NCBI RefSeq assembly: GCF_918797525.1
Contig: NZ_OU963893.1
Coordinates: forward strand, 1,426,001 to 1,490,000
Direction: 5' to 3'
DNA length: 64,000 bases
Source of the DNA: an unidentified bacterial endosymbiont
Lineage (GTDB): Bacteria; Pseudomonadota; Gammaproteobacteria; Enterobacterales; Enterobacteriaceae
The position numbers were made by a program, and so were the translations under genes. Below are positions 28,012-36,854 of the stretch, one piece after another. Within the stretch, counting starts at the first letter, position 1. Every line of letters begins with the position of its first letter. Below the pieces are notes generated by a model, which made no database searches, was not told where the DNA came from, and was given only the letters and a program-made list of their open reading frames with translations.

Positions 28012-28908
28012 ATGAGAGGGAGAATAAAATCATTTATACTTTCCGTTGCTATGACTGGACTGGCGGGCGTTGTCGGCCTGTTTTCGGGCGCAGCGTTAGC
28101 CGACAATGCGCGCGACTGGCAAAATCTTCCTAAAGACATAAATCTCGCGTTTGGTTATTACGACACGATGAATGTTGATGCGCCTGGCGTAAATGTCGAC
28201 GCGGATGTGTTCCTTTTCCGCTATGCAAGATCGTTTGATATTGATGGCCGGATTTCGGCTGTTCAGATAATACAACCCTATACCCGGCTATCTGCTTCGC
28301 TTGAAGATTTACCGCATCTGGGTAATTTCGAGAATGAATCGCTGGGCGACACACAAATTATTTTCGCTCATGGCCTGCTGGGCAATCCAGCACTATCTGT
28401 CAGTGAGTTTCAGCGGTGGAAGCCAGAACCTTTCCTGACGGCGGCAATGTGGCTGACCGTACCCGATGGACAATATGATAAACATCAGGCCTTGAATTCC
28501 GGTGCGAATCGCTGGGCATTTAAACCTGAACTTGCCTCTGGTTATCCTGTTGGACCGGTCTGGCTGGAGTTAAATAGCTGGGTAAGTTTTTACACCGATA
28601 ACGACGAATATCTGGGCGACAACACTTTATCGCAAAGACCGCAATATGCCGCTGAAGGCCACATTAGCTATACGCTTTCACCAGCCGCGTGGTTTTCTCT
28701 TGATGGCACCTGGAGCGGAGGAGGTGAAACAAAAGTCAATGGTGATTTAGAGGATAACGAACAAAACAACGTCATTGTGGGTACCACGCTAGGATTCCAG
28801 TTAACCCCACAATTTGGCGGGCTGATAGCCTGGAGTGATACTGTTCAACATAATCCGGATTCACCGGATGTTGATGGCTGGACGTTCCGCTTACAGTACG
28901 TATGGTAA
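28012..28908 (+). CDS. Outer-membrane beta-barrel protein, MetA-phenol-degradation (PF13557) type
   Basis: 298 residues. Signal peptide 'SVAMTGLAGVVGLFSGAALA' with cleavage before DNARDW. The mature part alternates polar and hydrophobic residues ('LAFGYYDTMNVDAPGVNVDA', 'ANRWAFKPELASGYPVGPVW') and ends 'GWTFRLQYVW' with a terminal aromatic residue, the usual BAM recognition signal. This fits the MetA_deg 'transporter' family of putative channels found beside aromatic-compound genes. The stop is 14 bases before the next gene. First gene of a probable operon with another barrel, an RND permease and a sulfatase. Substrate unknown. Confidence 0.75.
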   Translation: MRGRIKSFILSVAMTGLAGVVGLFSGAALADNARDWQNLPKDINLAFGYYDTMNVDAPGVNVDADVFLFRYARSFDIDGRISAVQIIQPYTRLSASLEDLPHLGNFENESLGDTQIIFAHGLLGNPALSVSEFQRWKPEPFLTAAMWLTVPDGQYDKHQALNSGANRWAFKPELASGYPVGPVWLELNSWVSFYTDNDEYLGDNTLSQRPQYAAEGHISYTLSPAAWFSLDGTWSGGGETKVNGDLEDNEQNNVIVGTTLGFQLTPQFGGLIAWSDTVQHNPDSPDVDGWTFRLQYVW

Positions 28909-28922
28909 CCAGGACGTGCAAA

Positions 28923-29711
28923 ATGAAATATAAAACTGTACTAATGTTTTTTCTGCTGGTTTATTCAGTCAGTATGCCATTACGGGCTCAGGAAAGTGCC
29001 GCCAGCGTGGCGAACCAGTCTAATAACCCTTTACACCCGGCGGCATCGTTGTCATTACAGGACTACTATACGCCTGAACTTTATGACAGCGATCGGCATA
29101 CCAACGATCTTATGTTACGCGCGACAGTTCCCGTTGCGCCCGGCATCATTCCCGTGCCGCAGATCTTGCGAATGTCGGTTCCGGTTGCAACCCGCCCTCA
29201 ATTTACTGGCGGTTACGACACCGGCATCGGTGATATTAATCTCTTTGATATCTTCCTGCTGAAATCTAAAGGCGTAAAGCTTGGCGTTGGTCCGTTAATA
29301 ACCGCTAATTCCGCCTCCCGGGATGAACTGGGAACCGGGAAATGGCAGGGCGGTTTATCCGCCGTTGCTGCTCAGGACTCAAGCGTAGGGGTATTCGGCG
29401 GCCTGGTGCAGTGGCAGAAAAGTTTTGCCGGAGAGGATAACCGGTCCAATGTCGAGTCCATGACGCTACAGCCGTTCGTATTTTATAACCTCCCTCAGGG
29501 CTGGTATTTACGCTCATCCGGGATCATGAATTATAACCTCGAGAATGATGATTATTATCTCCCCGTTGGGCTGGGGATAGGACGTGCCTGGAAAAGCCAG
29601 CGAAAAATCATTAATACCTTTATTGAACCGCAGTGGACGGTAGCGCACGAAGGTGAGGATTTACCGAAATTTATTGTATTTGCAGGTGTTAATATCACCT
29701 TCATGCAATAA
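28923..29711 (+). CDS. Periplasmic/outer-membrane barrel-like protein, function unknown
   Basis: 262 residues from ATG 28923 (AGGACGTGCAAA before it). An in-frame start at 28902 would overlap the previous gene and is less likely. Signal peptide '[16 protein letters not shown]' before QESA. The mature protein has repeated beta-strand-like stretches ('[20 protein letters not shown]', '[19 protein letters not shown]') and resembles proteins mislabelled 'neuromedin U' in databases. It ends 20 bases before the RND gene. Not an obvious membrane-fusion protein: no lipoyl or hairpin domain is seen. Confidence 0.65.
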   Translation: MKYKTVLMFFLLVYSVSMPLRAQESAASVANQSNNPLHPAASLSLQDYYTPELYDSDRHTNDLMLRATVPVAPGIIPVPQILRMSVPVATRPQFTGGYDTGIGDINLFDIFLLKSKGVKLGVGPLITANSASRDELGTGKWQGGLSAVAAQDSSVGVFGGLVQWQKSFAGEDNRSNVESMTLQPFVFYNLPQGWYLRSSGIMNYNLENDDYYLPVGLGIGRAWKSQRKIINTFIEPQWTVAHEGEDLPKFIVFAGVNITFMQ

Positions 29712-29731
29712 AAAATACAGGAAGGTGTATT

Positions 29732-32700
29732 ATGTCCGGATTCTTTATTGAACGACCAATATTCGCCTGGGTCCTGGCTATTTTATTAATGATGATGGGA
29801 GGGCTGGCGGTATTAAAACTCCCGGTAGCGCAGTATCCCAATATTGCACCCCCGCAGGTGGTTATTTCAGCCAGCTGGCCTGGTGCGGATGCCAAAACCG
29901 TCGAGGACAGCGTCGCGCAGGTTATCGAGCAAAATATGAATGGGCTGGATAACCTTCTGTATATGGCATCCAACAGCGACTCATCCGGAAATGTCTCTGT
30001 TACGTTGACCTTTGATTCAGGAACCGACCCGGATATCGCCCAGGTTCAGGTGCAGAACAAACTCCAGTTAGCAATGCCGTTGCTGCCGCAGGAAGTACAG
30101 CAGCAGGGGATCAGCGTGAAAAAATCCAGCAGTGGTTTCTTGATGGTGCTGGCCGCAATTTCACAAGATGGCAGCATGGATCAGAACGATCTGGCGGATT
30201 TTATTGCCTCTACCATTAAAGATCCCGTTAGCCGCACGGCGGGCGTTGGCGATGTTCAGCTTTTTGGTGCGCAATACGCAATGCGCGTCTGGCTGAAACC
30301 CCACAAGCTCTGGCAGTACCAGTTAACAACGTCCGATGTGCTCTCCCAGATCAAAGCGCAAAATAACCAGATTGCGGCAGGACAATTGGGCGGCGCGCCG
30401 GCCGTTCCCGGCCAGCAGTTGAATGCCTCGATCATTGTCCGTACACGGCTGACCAGCGAGACTCAATTTGGTCACATCCTGCTAAAAACGATGCCGAATG
30501 GTGCATCGGTCCGTCTTGATGATGTTGCGGACATTTCAATGGGGGGGGAAAACTATAACGTCATCGCCCGTTTTAACGGCAAACCCTCTGCTGGCCTGGG
30601 CATCAAGCTCGCGACGGGGGCAAACGCGCTGGACACGGCGAAAGCGATCAGGGCGCAAATTGACAGGATGCGGCCGTGGTTTCCTCAGGGCGTTAAGCTG
30701 GTTTATACCTACGATACAACGCCGTTCATCACCCTCTCTATACAGGAAGTATTCAAGACTCTGTTTGAAGCTATCGTGCTGGTCTTCCTGGTGATGTTTC
30801 TTTTTCTGCAGAACCTGCGTGCCACCTTTATCCCGACGATGACCGTCCCCATCGTGCTACTGGGGACGTTCGCCATTCTCCTGGCGATGGGATACTCGAT
30901 CAATACCTTGACGATGTTTGGCATGGTACTGGCAATCGGTCTGCTGGTTGATGATGCCATAGTGGTGGTGGAAAACGTCGAGAGGGTGATGGCGGAAGAG
31001 GGATTATCCCCAAAAGCGGCGACGCATAAATCCATGAAGCAGATCCAGGGCGCTCTGGTGGGGATCGCCATGGTTCTGAGCGCAGTATTTGTCCCTATGG
31101 CTTTTTTCGGCGGTTCAACCGGGGTTATATACCGGCAATTTTCCGTCACCATCGTAGCCTCTATGCTGCTGTCGGTACTGGTGGCGATGATTTTCACTCC
31201 AGCACTGTGTGCGACGCTTCTGAAACCTCATCAAAATGAGGAGGGAAAAAAGGGCTGGGCAGGAATATTTAACCGTAAGTTTGCCCGAAGTACGGAACAT
31301 TATTGCAGTAGCGTCCGGCAGATGTTGGGCGCGACCCGCCGCTATATGGTGGTCTGGCTGTTGCTGTGTGCGGTGCTGGCGGGGCTTTTCTTACATCTTC
31401 CTTCCGCTTTTTTGCCTGAAGAAGATCAAGGCGTATTTCTGACGATTGCCACCCTGCCTCCCGGGGCGACGCAGGGGCGAACGCAGAAGGTGCTGGACAG
31501 TATCTCTCGTTATTATTTGACCCAGGAAAAAAACAGCGTGGAGTCTGTTTTCACGGTAAACGGATTCGGGCTCAGCGGACGCGGGCAAAACAACGGGCTG
31601 GTGTTTGTTCGACTCAAACCCTGGGAAGGGCGACAGGATGAACAGCAGGGCGTACAGGCCATTGTGCGTCGCGCGACCCACGCGTTTCGCGCGATTCAGG
31701 ATGGTATGGTTTTCGCCTTTAACCTGCCGGCGATCACCGAGCTGGGAACGTCAGCGGGGTTCGACATGGAATTAATCGATCGTTCTGGCGTGGGGCACCA
31801 GAAATTAATGGCCGCCCGAAATGCTCTGTTTGGCCTGGTGGCGAAACATCCTGACGTGCTGGTTCGCGTGCGCCCGAACGGGCTGGATGACACGCCGCAG
31901 CTTAAAATTGACGTTGATGAGAAAAAGGCCCAGGCCTCTGGCGTGTCCGTTTCGGATGTCGATAGCACCTTCGCGACCGTACTCGGTAGCAGCTATGTCA
32001 ATGATTTTGTTGATCGTGGCAGGATTAAAAAGGTGTACGTACAGGGCGATGCGGCGTACAGAATGCTGCCGGAGCAGACGAAACAGTGGTATGTCCGCAG
32101 TAATACCAATGAGATGGTGCCGCTTTCATCGTTGGCCAGGACGCGCTGGATAAGCGGGTCTCCGCGTCTTGAACGCTATAACGGGTTGTCCTCACTGGAG
32201 ATTCAGGGTGAAGCCGTGCCGGGGAAAAGTACCGGGGACGCAATGCAACTTATGGAAGCGTTGGTCAAACAATTGCCGGGAGGCGTTGGGGCTGAATGGA
32301 CGGGGATGTCATACCAGGAACGCCTGGCCGGTCACCAGGCGCTGTGGCTTTATCTGATTTCCATGATTGTGGTTTTTCTGTGTCTGGCCGCATTGTATGA
32401 AAGCTGGAGTGTTCCTGTCGCTGTGATTCTGGTCGTGCCTCTGGGCGTGTTTGGCGCGGTACTGGCGGCGATGCTGTGCGCTAAAAATAACGATATTTAT
32501 TTTCAGGTGGGTTTGTTGACGACGATCGGTCTGTCGGCCAAAAACGCCATTCTTATCGTTGAATTTGCTAAGGAGCTGCTTGAAAAAGAGGGGTATTCGG
32601 CGGTTGATGCGGTGCTGGAAGCGGTACGCATGCGGCTACGCCCGATATTGATGACCTCTCTGGCGTTTATTCTTGGCGTCCTGCCGCTGGTGCTCAGTAG

Positions 32701-32875
32701 CGGCGCTGGCGCTGGGGCGCGAAAAGACGTCGGGATTGGCGTGTTAGGCGGCATGACCTCGGCCACCCTACTGGCAATATATTTCGTGCCGGTCTTCTTT
32801 ATTGTCGTGAATCAATTCTTCTGTGGGCCTGCCCTTATGCGAAATAATAAGGAGGCGCTCTCACCACATAGTTAA
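29732..32875 (+). CDS. RND-family efflux permease (HAE1/AcrB type)
   Basis: 1047 residues, the AcrB length. '[20 protein letters not shown]' is the family N-terminus. Helix 4 carries the proton-relay Asp pair in '[18 protein letters not shown]' (about residues 407-408). Helix 10 keeps the Lys in '[20 protein letters not shown]'. Two halves each give six helices and a large periplasmic porter loop. Such pumps normally need a periplasmic adaptor and TolC. Neither gene is nearby, so this one must borrow AcrA-like and TolC proteins or use the two barrel genes just upstream. Substrate unknown. AGGAAGGTGTATT precedes the ATG. Confidence 0.92.
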   Translation: MSGFFIERPIFAWVLAILLMMMGGLAVLKLPVAQYPNIAPPQVVISASWPGADAKTVEDSVAQVIEQNMNGLDNLLYMASNSDSSGNVSVTLTFDSGTDPDIAQVQVQNKLQLAMPLLPQEVQQQGISVKKSSSGFLMVLAAISQDGSMDQNDLADFIASTIKDPVSRTAGVGDVQLFGAQYAMRVWLKPHKLWQYQLTTSDVLSQIKAQNNQIAAGQLGGAPAVPGQQLNASIIVRTRLTSETQFGHILLKTMPNGASVRLDDVADISMGGENYNVIARFNGKPSAGLGIKLATGANALDTAKAIRAQIDRMRPWFPQGVKLVYTYDTTPFITLSIQEVFKTLFEAIVLVFLVMFLFLQNLRATFIPTMTVPIVLLGTFAILLAMGYSINTLTMFGMVLAIGLLVDDAIVVVENVERVMAEEGLSPKAATHKSMKQIQGALVGIAMVLSAVFVPMAFFGGSTGVIYRQFSVTIVASMLLSVLVAMIFTPALCATLLKPHQNEEGKKGWAGIFNRKFARSTEHYCSSVRQMLGATRRYMVVWLLLCAVLAGLFLHLPSAFLPEEDQGVFLTIATLPPGATQGRTQKVLDSISRYYLTQEKNSVESVFTVNGFGLSGRGQNNGLVFVRLKPWEGRQDEQQGVQAIVRRATHAFRAIQDGMVFAFNLPAITELGTSAGFDMELIDRSGVGHQKLMAARNALFGLVAKHPDVLVRVRPNGLDDTPQLKIDVDEKKAQASGVSVSDVDSTFATVLGSSYVNDFVDRGRIKKVYVQGDAAYRMLPEQTKQWYVRSNTNEMVPLSSLARTRWISGSPRLERYNGLSSLEIQGEAVPGKSTGDAMQLMEALVKQLPGGVGAEWTGMSYQERLAGHQALWLYLISMIVVFLCLAALYESWSVPVAVILVVPLGVFGAVLAAMLCAKNNDIYFQVGLLTTIGLSAKNAILIVEFAKELLEKEGYSAVDAVLEAVRMRLRPILMTSLAFILGVLPLVLSSGAGAGARKDVGIGVLGGMTSATLLAIYFVPVFFIVVNQFFCGPALMRNNKEALSPHS

Positions 32876-32957
32876 TTATTGAATGCCTGACAATAAACAT
32901 ATTGCTTTCAAACTCTGGTGTGTTTTTTATTACATTCTGTAAATAAGGGAGTTGCAT

Positions 32958-34613
32958 ATGAGATTTTCTTTTTCGAAGAAAAAACTTGTTCTGGCTATCG
33001 CATTAAGTCTGCCTGTTATGGGTATTGCAGCAGACAACCAGCCGGATAGCTCAACAATGGCGGGAACATATAAGGGATACGATCTCCCCGGACAGTATTT
33101 AGTCAAAGAGACCACAAAGATTGCCGATAATATGATGCCAGTTGTCGTCAATCCGCTGCAGAATGATGAAGCGCAGCAGAAACTGGCGGCACTGGAGAAA
33201 AAAGAGGGTAAGAAACCGAACATCATCGTCTTTCTCCTTGATGATGTCGGGTGGATGGATGTCGGCTTTAATGGCGGTGGTACTGCCGTTGGCAACCCCA
33301 CGCCGGATATTGATGCTATTGCTCAGCAGGGGCTCATTCTGACTTCTGCTTACTCACAGCCCAGCTCTTCTCCTACCCGGGCGACTATAATGACCGGGCA
33401 GTATTCCGTGCATCACGGTATTCTGGTTCCACCAATGTACGGGCAGCCGGGTGGCCTGGCTGGTTTGACGACCTTACCTGAATTGCTCCATAAACAGGGA
33501 TATGTTAACCAGGCGATTGGTAAATGGCATATGGGGGAAAACACGGGATCGCAACCGCAGAATGTCGGGTTTGATGATTTCAGGGGTTTTCTTTCAGTCT
33601 CTGATATGTACACCGAATGGCGAGATGCGCATTATAATCCGGAAATTGCGTTAAGCCCGTCTCGTTATAATTACATCAATAAGTTGCCTTTCAGCAAAGA
33701 TGATGTGCATGCTGTTCGGGGCGGTAAAATACAAAGTCTCGCAGAAATCACGCCTAAATATATGGAAGACCTGGATCAGCGCTGGATGCACTATGGCGTC
33801 GATTTTATTCACAAAATGAAAGACAACAGCAAGCCCTTCTTTCTCTATTACGGTACAAGAGGGTGCCATTTCGATAATTACCCGAACGCCCATTATGCAG
33901 GGCGCTCTCCGGCACGTACCTCCTATAGCGACTGTATCGTAGAAATGAATGATGTCTTTAAAAATCTGTATCAGGCACTGGTGGATACCGGGCAACTGGA
34001 TAACACCCTGATCCTGTTTACGTCGGATAATGGGCCGGAACAGGAGGTTCCACCTTATGGCCGTACGGCGTTCCGCGGGGGCAAAGGGTCAACCTGGGAA
34101 GGTGGCGTACGTGTTCCGACATTCGTCTACTGGAAGGGGATGATTCAGCCTCGTCGTTCTGACGGTTTGTTCGATCTTTCTGATATTTTCCCCACCAGTC
34201 TTGCGCTGGCCGGTAAACCGGGAGCGGCAGTTGCTCAACTGGTTCCCCAGACAACATTTATTGATGGAATAGATCAGTCGTCATTTCTGCTTGGGGATAA
34301 CGGCCAATCTAATCGTCGGGTAGAACATTATTTCCTGAACGGTAAATTGTCGGCAATCCGCATCGATGAGTTTAAATATCACACCATTGTTCAGTTACCT
34401 TACGCCTTTACGAAAAAGGGCTATCAGGGAGGCTTTACGGGAGCGATAATCCCTTCAGCAGGATCGTCCTTCTTTAATCTTTATACCAATCCACAAGAGG
34501 ATGAAAGCATTGGCATCCGCCATATTCCAGCCGGTATTTTGTTAGAGAATGCCATTAATGATTACAAACAGATCCTGAAAAAATATCCACCTAAAGTACA
34601 AATCACGCTGTAA
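32958..34613 (+). CDS. Secreted Ser-type sulfatase
   Basis: 551 residues from ATG 32958 (AAGGGAGTTGCAT). Signal peptide '[16 protein letters not shown]'. Sulfatase fold: metal ligands DD95-96 in '[15 protein letters not shown]', formylglycine motif S137-S-P-T-R in '[15 protein letters not shown]', 'GKWHMGE', and the second metal pair in 'LFTSDNGPE'. Serine, not cysteine, at the conversion site means that a radical-SAM enzyme must oxidise it before export, as for Klebsiella AtsA. The enzyme should cleave a sulfate ester in the periplasm, which one is unknown. It lies 82 bases after the RND gene and faces its likely activator. Confidence 0.92.
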   Translation: MRFSFSKKKLVLAIALSLPVMGIAADNQPDSSTMAGTYKGYDLPGQYLVKETTKIADNMMPVVVNPLQNDEAQQKLAALEKKEGKKPNIIVFLLDDVGWMDVGFNGGGTAVGNPTPDIDAIAQQGLILTSAYSQPSSSPTRATIMTGQYSVHHGILVPPMYGQPGGLAGLTTLPELLHKQGYVNQAIGKWHMGENTGSQPQNVGFDDFRGFLSVSDMYTEWRDAHYNPEIALSPSRYNYINKLPFSKDDVHAVRGGKIQSLAEITPKYMEDLDQRWMHYGVDFIHKMKDNSKPFFLYYGTRGCHFDNYPNAHYAGRSPARTSYSDCIVEMNDVFKNLYQALVDTGQLDNTLILFTSDNGPEQEVPPYGRTAFRGGKGSTWEGGVRVPTFVYWKGMIQPRRSDGLFDLSDIFPTSLALAGKPGAAVAQLVPQTTFIDGIDQSSFLLGDNGQSNRRVEHYFLNGKLSAIRIDEFKYHTIVQLPYAFTKKGYQGGFTGAIIPSAGSSFFNLYTNPQEDESIGIRHIPAGILLENAINDYKQILKKYPPKVQITL

Positions 34614-34618
34614 TTTTA

Positions 34619-34654
34619 TATCATTCAACGGTCTGAACGGACCGTTGAATGATA
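34619..34654. terminator. Bidirectional terminator between sulfatase and its maturase
   Basis: TCATTCAACGGTC (34621-34633) and GACCGTTGAATGA (34640-34652) pair perfectly. Two more base pairs extend outward, giving a 15-bp stem with a 6-base loop. The convergent genes on both sides stop within 45 bases, so it can serve both. Confidence 0.75.
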
Positions 34655-34659
34655 AGCTA

Positions 34660-35892
34660 TTATCCTTTTCGCACATGAATGAATTCGGCCTGCATGATGT
34701 CACTGGCGGGTCGCCCACGGGCTATAAGATCGGCCATGGCCCGCAGATAAGGAGGGAGATAGCTGAAGAAAATACGGAATCCCGCGCACAAATAGTTCAG
34801 GTTGCGGTCATTTTCGCCTGTTTTTATGAAGCGGTGCTTAGGGCAGCCGCCCCAGCAGGCATTGAGTAACTCACACTTTCGACACTGCTGCGGCAACTGC
34901 ATGAGTTTATCGGTACCGAATTTATTTTGTGAGGCCGAGTCCAGCATTTCAATAAAACTCTTCTCTTTGATATTCCCCAAATAATATTGCGGGTAGACAT
35001 AATGATCGCAGGAATAGATATCGCCATTATGTTCAAGAATAACTGAACGGCCGCAGGTCGGTTGGTGATGACACACGGTGCCCGGCATATTCATGAAATT
35101 GGCAAACGCCCACTCTATATTCATAACAAACACTTCACCAACATCACGTTTCAGCCAGCGGGTGAATACCGAAACCAAAAACTTCCCGTAGTCTTCTGGC
35201 AGGACGGACCATGACGTCATTGCTTCGTCATATCCGCCCGGGCCGTGTAACTGTAGCCCCTGCAGGGAGGCCGCCGAATCAGCACGCCGTTCCACGACAG
35301 GTATAAATTGAATAAATTTTACCCCTGCATTGCAGAGGAAATCATAGACCTGCTCAGGTGAACGAGCGCTGTAGCGGTTAACGCAGGCGAGAACATTGTA
35401 TTTTACGCCATGTTGTTGCAGGCGCTTAAGCGCGGCCATTACCCGATGATGGGTGGAATTGCCACTTTTAGTCCTCCGCATGATGTTATGAATCTCTTCC
35501 GGACCGTCGAGCGACAGCCCAATTAAAAAATCATGTTTGACGAAAAATTCACACCATTTATCGTTGATTAATAATCCGTTGGTTTGAAAACTGTTCGTTA
35601 CTTTTCGTCCAGCAGCGTATTTTTGTTGTAACAAGATAGCTTTATGATAAAAATCAAGCCCCATAAGGGTAGGCTCGCCGCCTTGCCAGGTAAAAGCCAC
35701 TTCATTATGGAGGGGCGTGGACTCAATATAGTTGCGTACGTAAAGCTCCAGGATGTCAGGGTCCATATATCGCTGCTGTTGATATAACGCATGTTTTTCA
35801 AGATAGAAACAGTAACTGCAGTTGAGGTTGCATTCAGACCCGCTGGGTTTCGCCATGACATGAAAAGGACGCATTGGTGAAGTATTAAACAT
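34660..35892 (-). CDS. Anaerobic sulfatase-maturing enzyme (radical SAM, AtsB-like)
   Basis: 410 residues. Radical-SAM cluster CX3CX2C as Cys21, 25, 28 ('GSECNLNCSYCFYLEKH'). A SPASM region with two more clusters follows: 'CHHQPTCGRSV...GDIYSCDHYVYP' and 'CRKCELLNACWGGCPKHRF'. These enzymes oxidise the active-site Ser or Cys of sulfatases to formylglycine in the cytoplasm, without oxygen. Pairing with the Ser-type sulfatase directly opposite makes the substrate clear. GGAGTTTCA precedes the start (GTTTCAATG). Confidence 0.93.
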   Translation of the reverse strand: MFNTSPMRPFHVMAKPSGSECNLNCSYCFYLEKHALYQQQRYMDPDILELYVRNYIESTPLHNEVAFTWQGGEPTLMGLDFYHKAILLQQKYAAGRKVTNSFQTNGLLINDKWCEFFVKHDFLIGLSLDGPEEIHNIMRRTKSGNSTHHRVMAALKRLQQHGVKYNVLACVNRYSARSPEQVYDFLCNAGVKFIQFIPVVERRADSAASLQGLQLHGPGGYDEAMTSWSVLPEDYGKFLVSVFTRWLKRDVGEVFVMNIEWAFANFMNMPGTVCHHQPTCGRSVILEHNGDIYSCDHYVYPQYYLGNIKEKSFIEMLDSASQNKFGTDKLMQLPQQCRKCELLNACWGGCPKHRFIKTGENDRNLNYLCAGFRIFFSYLPPYLRAMADLIARGRPASDIMQAEFIHVRKG

Positions 35893-36315
35893 TGAAACTC
35901 CTGTAAAAACGGGTATAAAGGCCCGGCTTGTGCATGTTGGTGATAATAAATGGATAATGCCTGAGGTGCGTTATTTTTTTAACTAACCTTACATCTCAAA
36001 TAAAAATTTTGCTTATGACGGAAATGAAAACATTATATGCACTTTATTAATTTGCGTTGGCTCACGGAACTAATTTGTGATTTTTAAATATTTCATTTCC
36101 GTAACTATGAAAGAGTAATGAGATGTATATTTTTATTTATAATTGCGCGTGAGCCATCAAACGTCGGCGCGAAGCGGGATCCTTAAACTGCAGGGAGCTT
36201 CAGCCGGTACGGCGTATCAGGCGAATGTCCTGACGGAACGGCAGCAGATACCGAGGTACAGAAGGTGAAGTGATACGCCGTGAACTCCGCGTTTACTGCA
36301 AAGCCATCGGAGAGG
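35893..36315. other. Intergenic region, possible gene remnant at its right end
   Basis: 35893-36150 is AT-rich and holds the maturase promoter. From about 36155 the composition changes and coding-like pieces appear in different + frames: 'SGILKLQGASAGTAYQANVL' then 'GEVIRRELRVYCKAIGEVSE'. In E. coli this position, between guaA and yfgG, carries yfgH and yfgI. These pieces may be the end of a decayed gene there, but the identity is not established. Confidence 0.35.
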
Positions 36316-36504
36316 TTAGCGAACAGGGGGATCTACGGTCAGGCTGGTTTGTTGCGACTGGATCTTTTCCTGGTGGTGATACCAGGCGCCGATAGAGGAG
36401 TAAACGAAGCGGCCAAAGAAAAACAGGAAGCTGATGAGCAGTATGATGCGGGTCATCCGCGTGTTAAACCGATGTCGTTTGTGCATACGCGTGACCTGAC
36501 TCAC
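36316..36504 (-). CDS. yfgG: Small membrane protein YfgG
   Basis: 62 residues from GTG 36504 ('SQVTRMHKRHRFNTRMTRI'), close to E. coli YfgG (63 residues), which is linked to nickel and cobalt tolerance. One membrane segment, 'IILLISFLFFFGRFVYSSIG', then a short Gln/Thr-rich periplasmic tail. An ATG farther upstream gives an 81-residue version with no homology in the extra part. Divergent from pdeA, as expected for the locus. Confidence 0.8.
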   Translation of the reverse strand: MSQVTRMHKRHRFNTRMTRIILLISFLFFFGRFVYSSIGAWYHHQEKIQSQQTSLTVDPPVR

Positions 36505-36854
36505 TGTGTGTTTCCTGGGCATACCCTGCCGGGCGATACCGCTATTAAGGCACAGCGGCAAGAAAGGGTCAATTACGCGATGTGTAAAAATGCGTCAATA
36601 TAATTATTGGTGAATGTTATGAAACTTGATGAACACATTTACTGCTTTGATAACAGAAAGAAAAAAATCCTTCAATTACGTAAGAATCCATTATTCACAG
36701 TGATAAGTTTGATTTGAGTCAACGGATTCCCCTCACCAATAATTACAATCCACCCTCCATTATGTCCGCCAGGCCGATAGCAGGGCGGCATGCAGGTCAG
36801 GTTGGATGCCTGTCTTTATTTTTCCTCAGGAGCGAAAGATTTAACCGGGCATCT

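Noticed and set aside
28923..29711. Idea that this protein is the missing RND adaptor
   Set aside because: No lipoyl-type halves, no alpha-hairpin, and strand-rich pattern throughout. It looks like a barrel or barrel-like protein instead.
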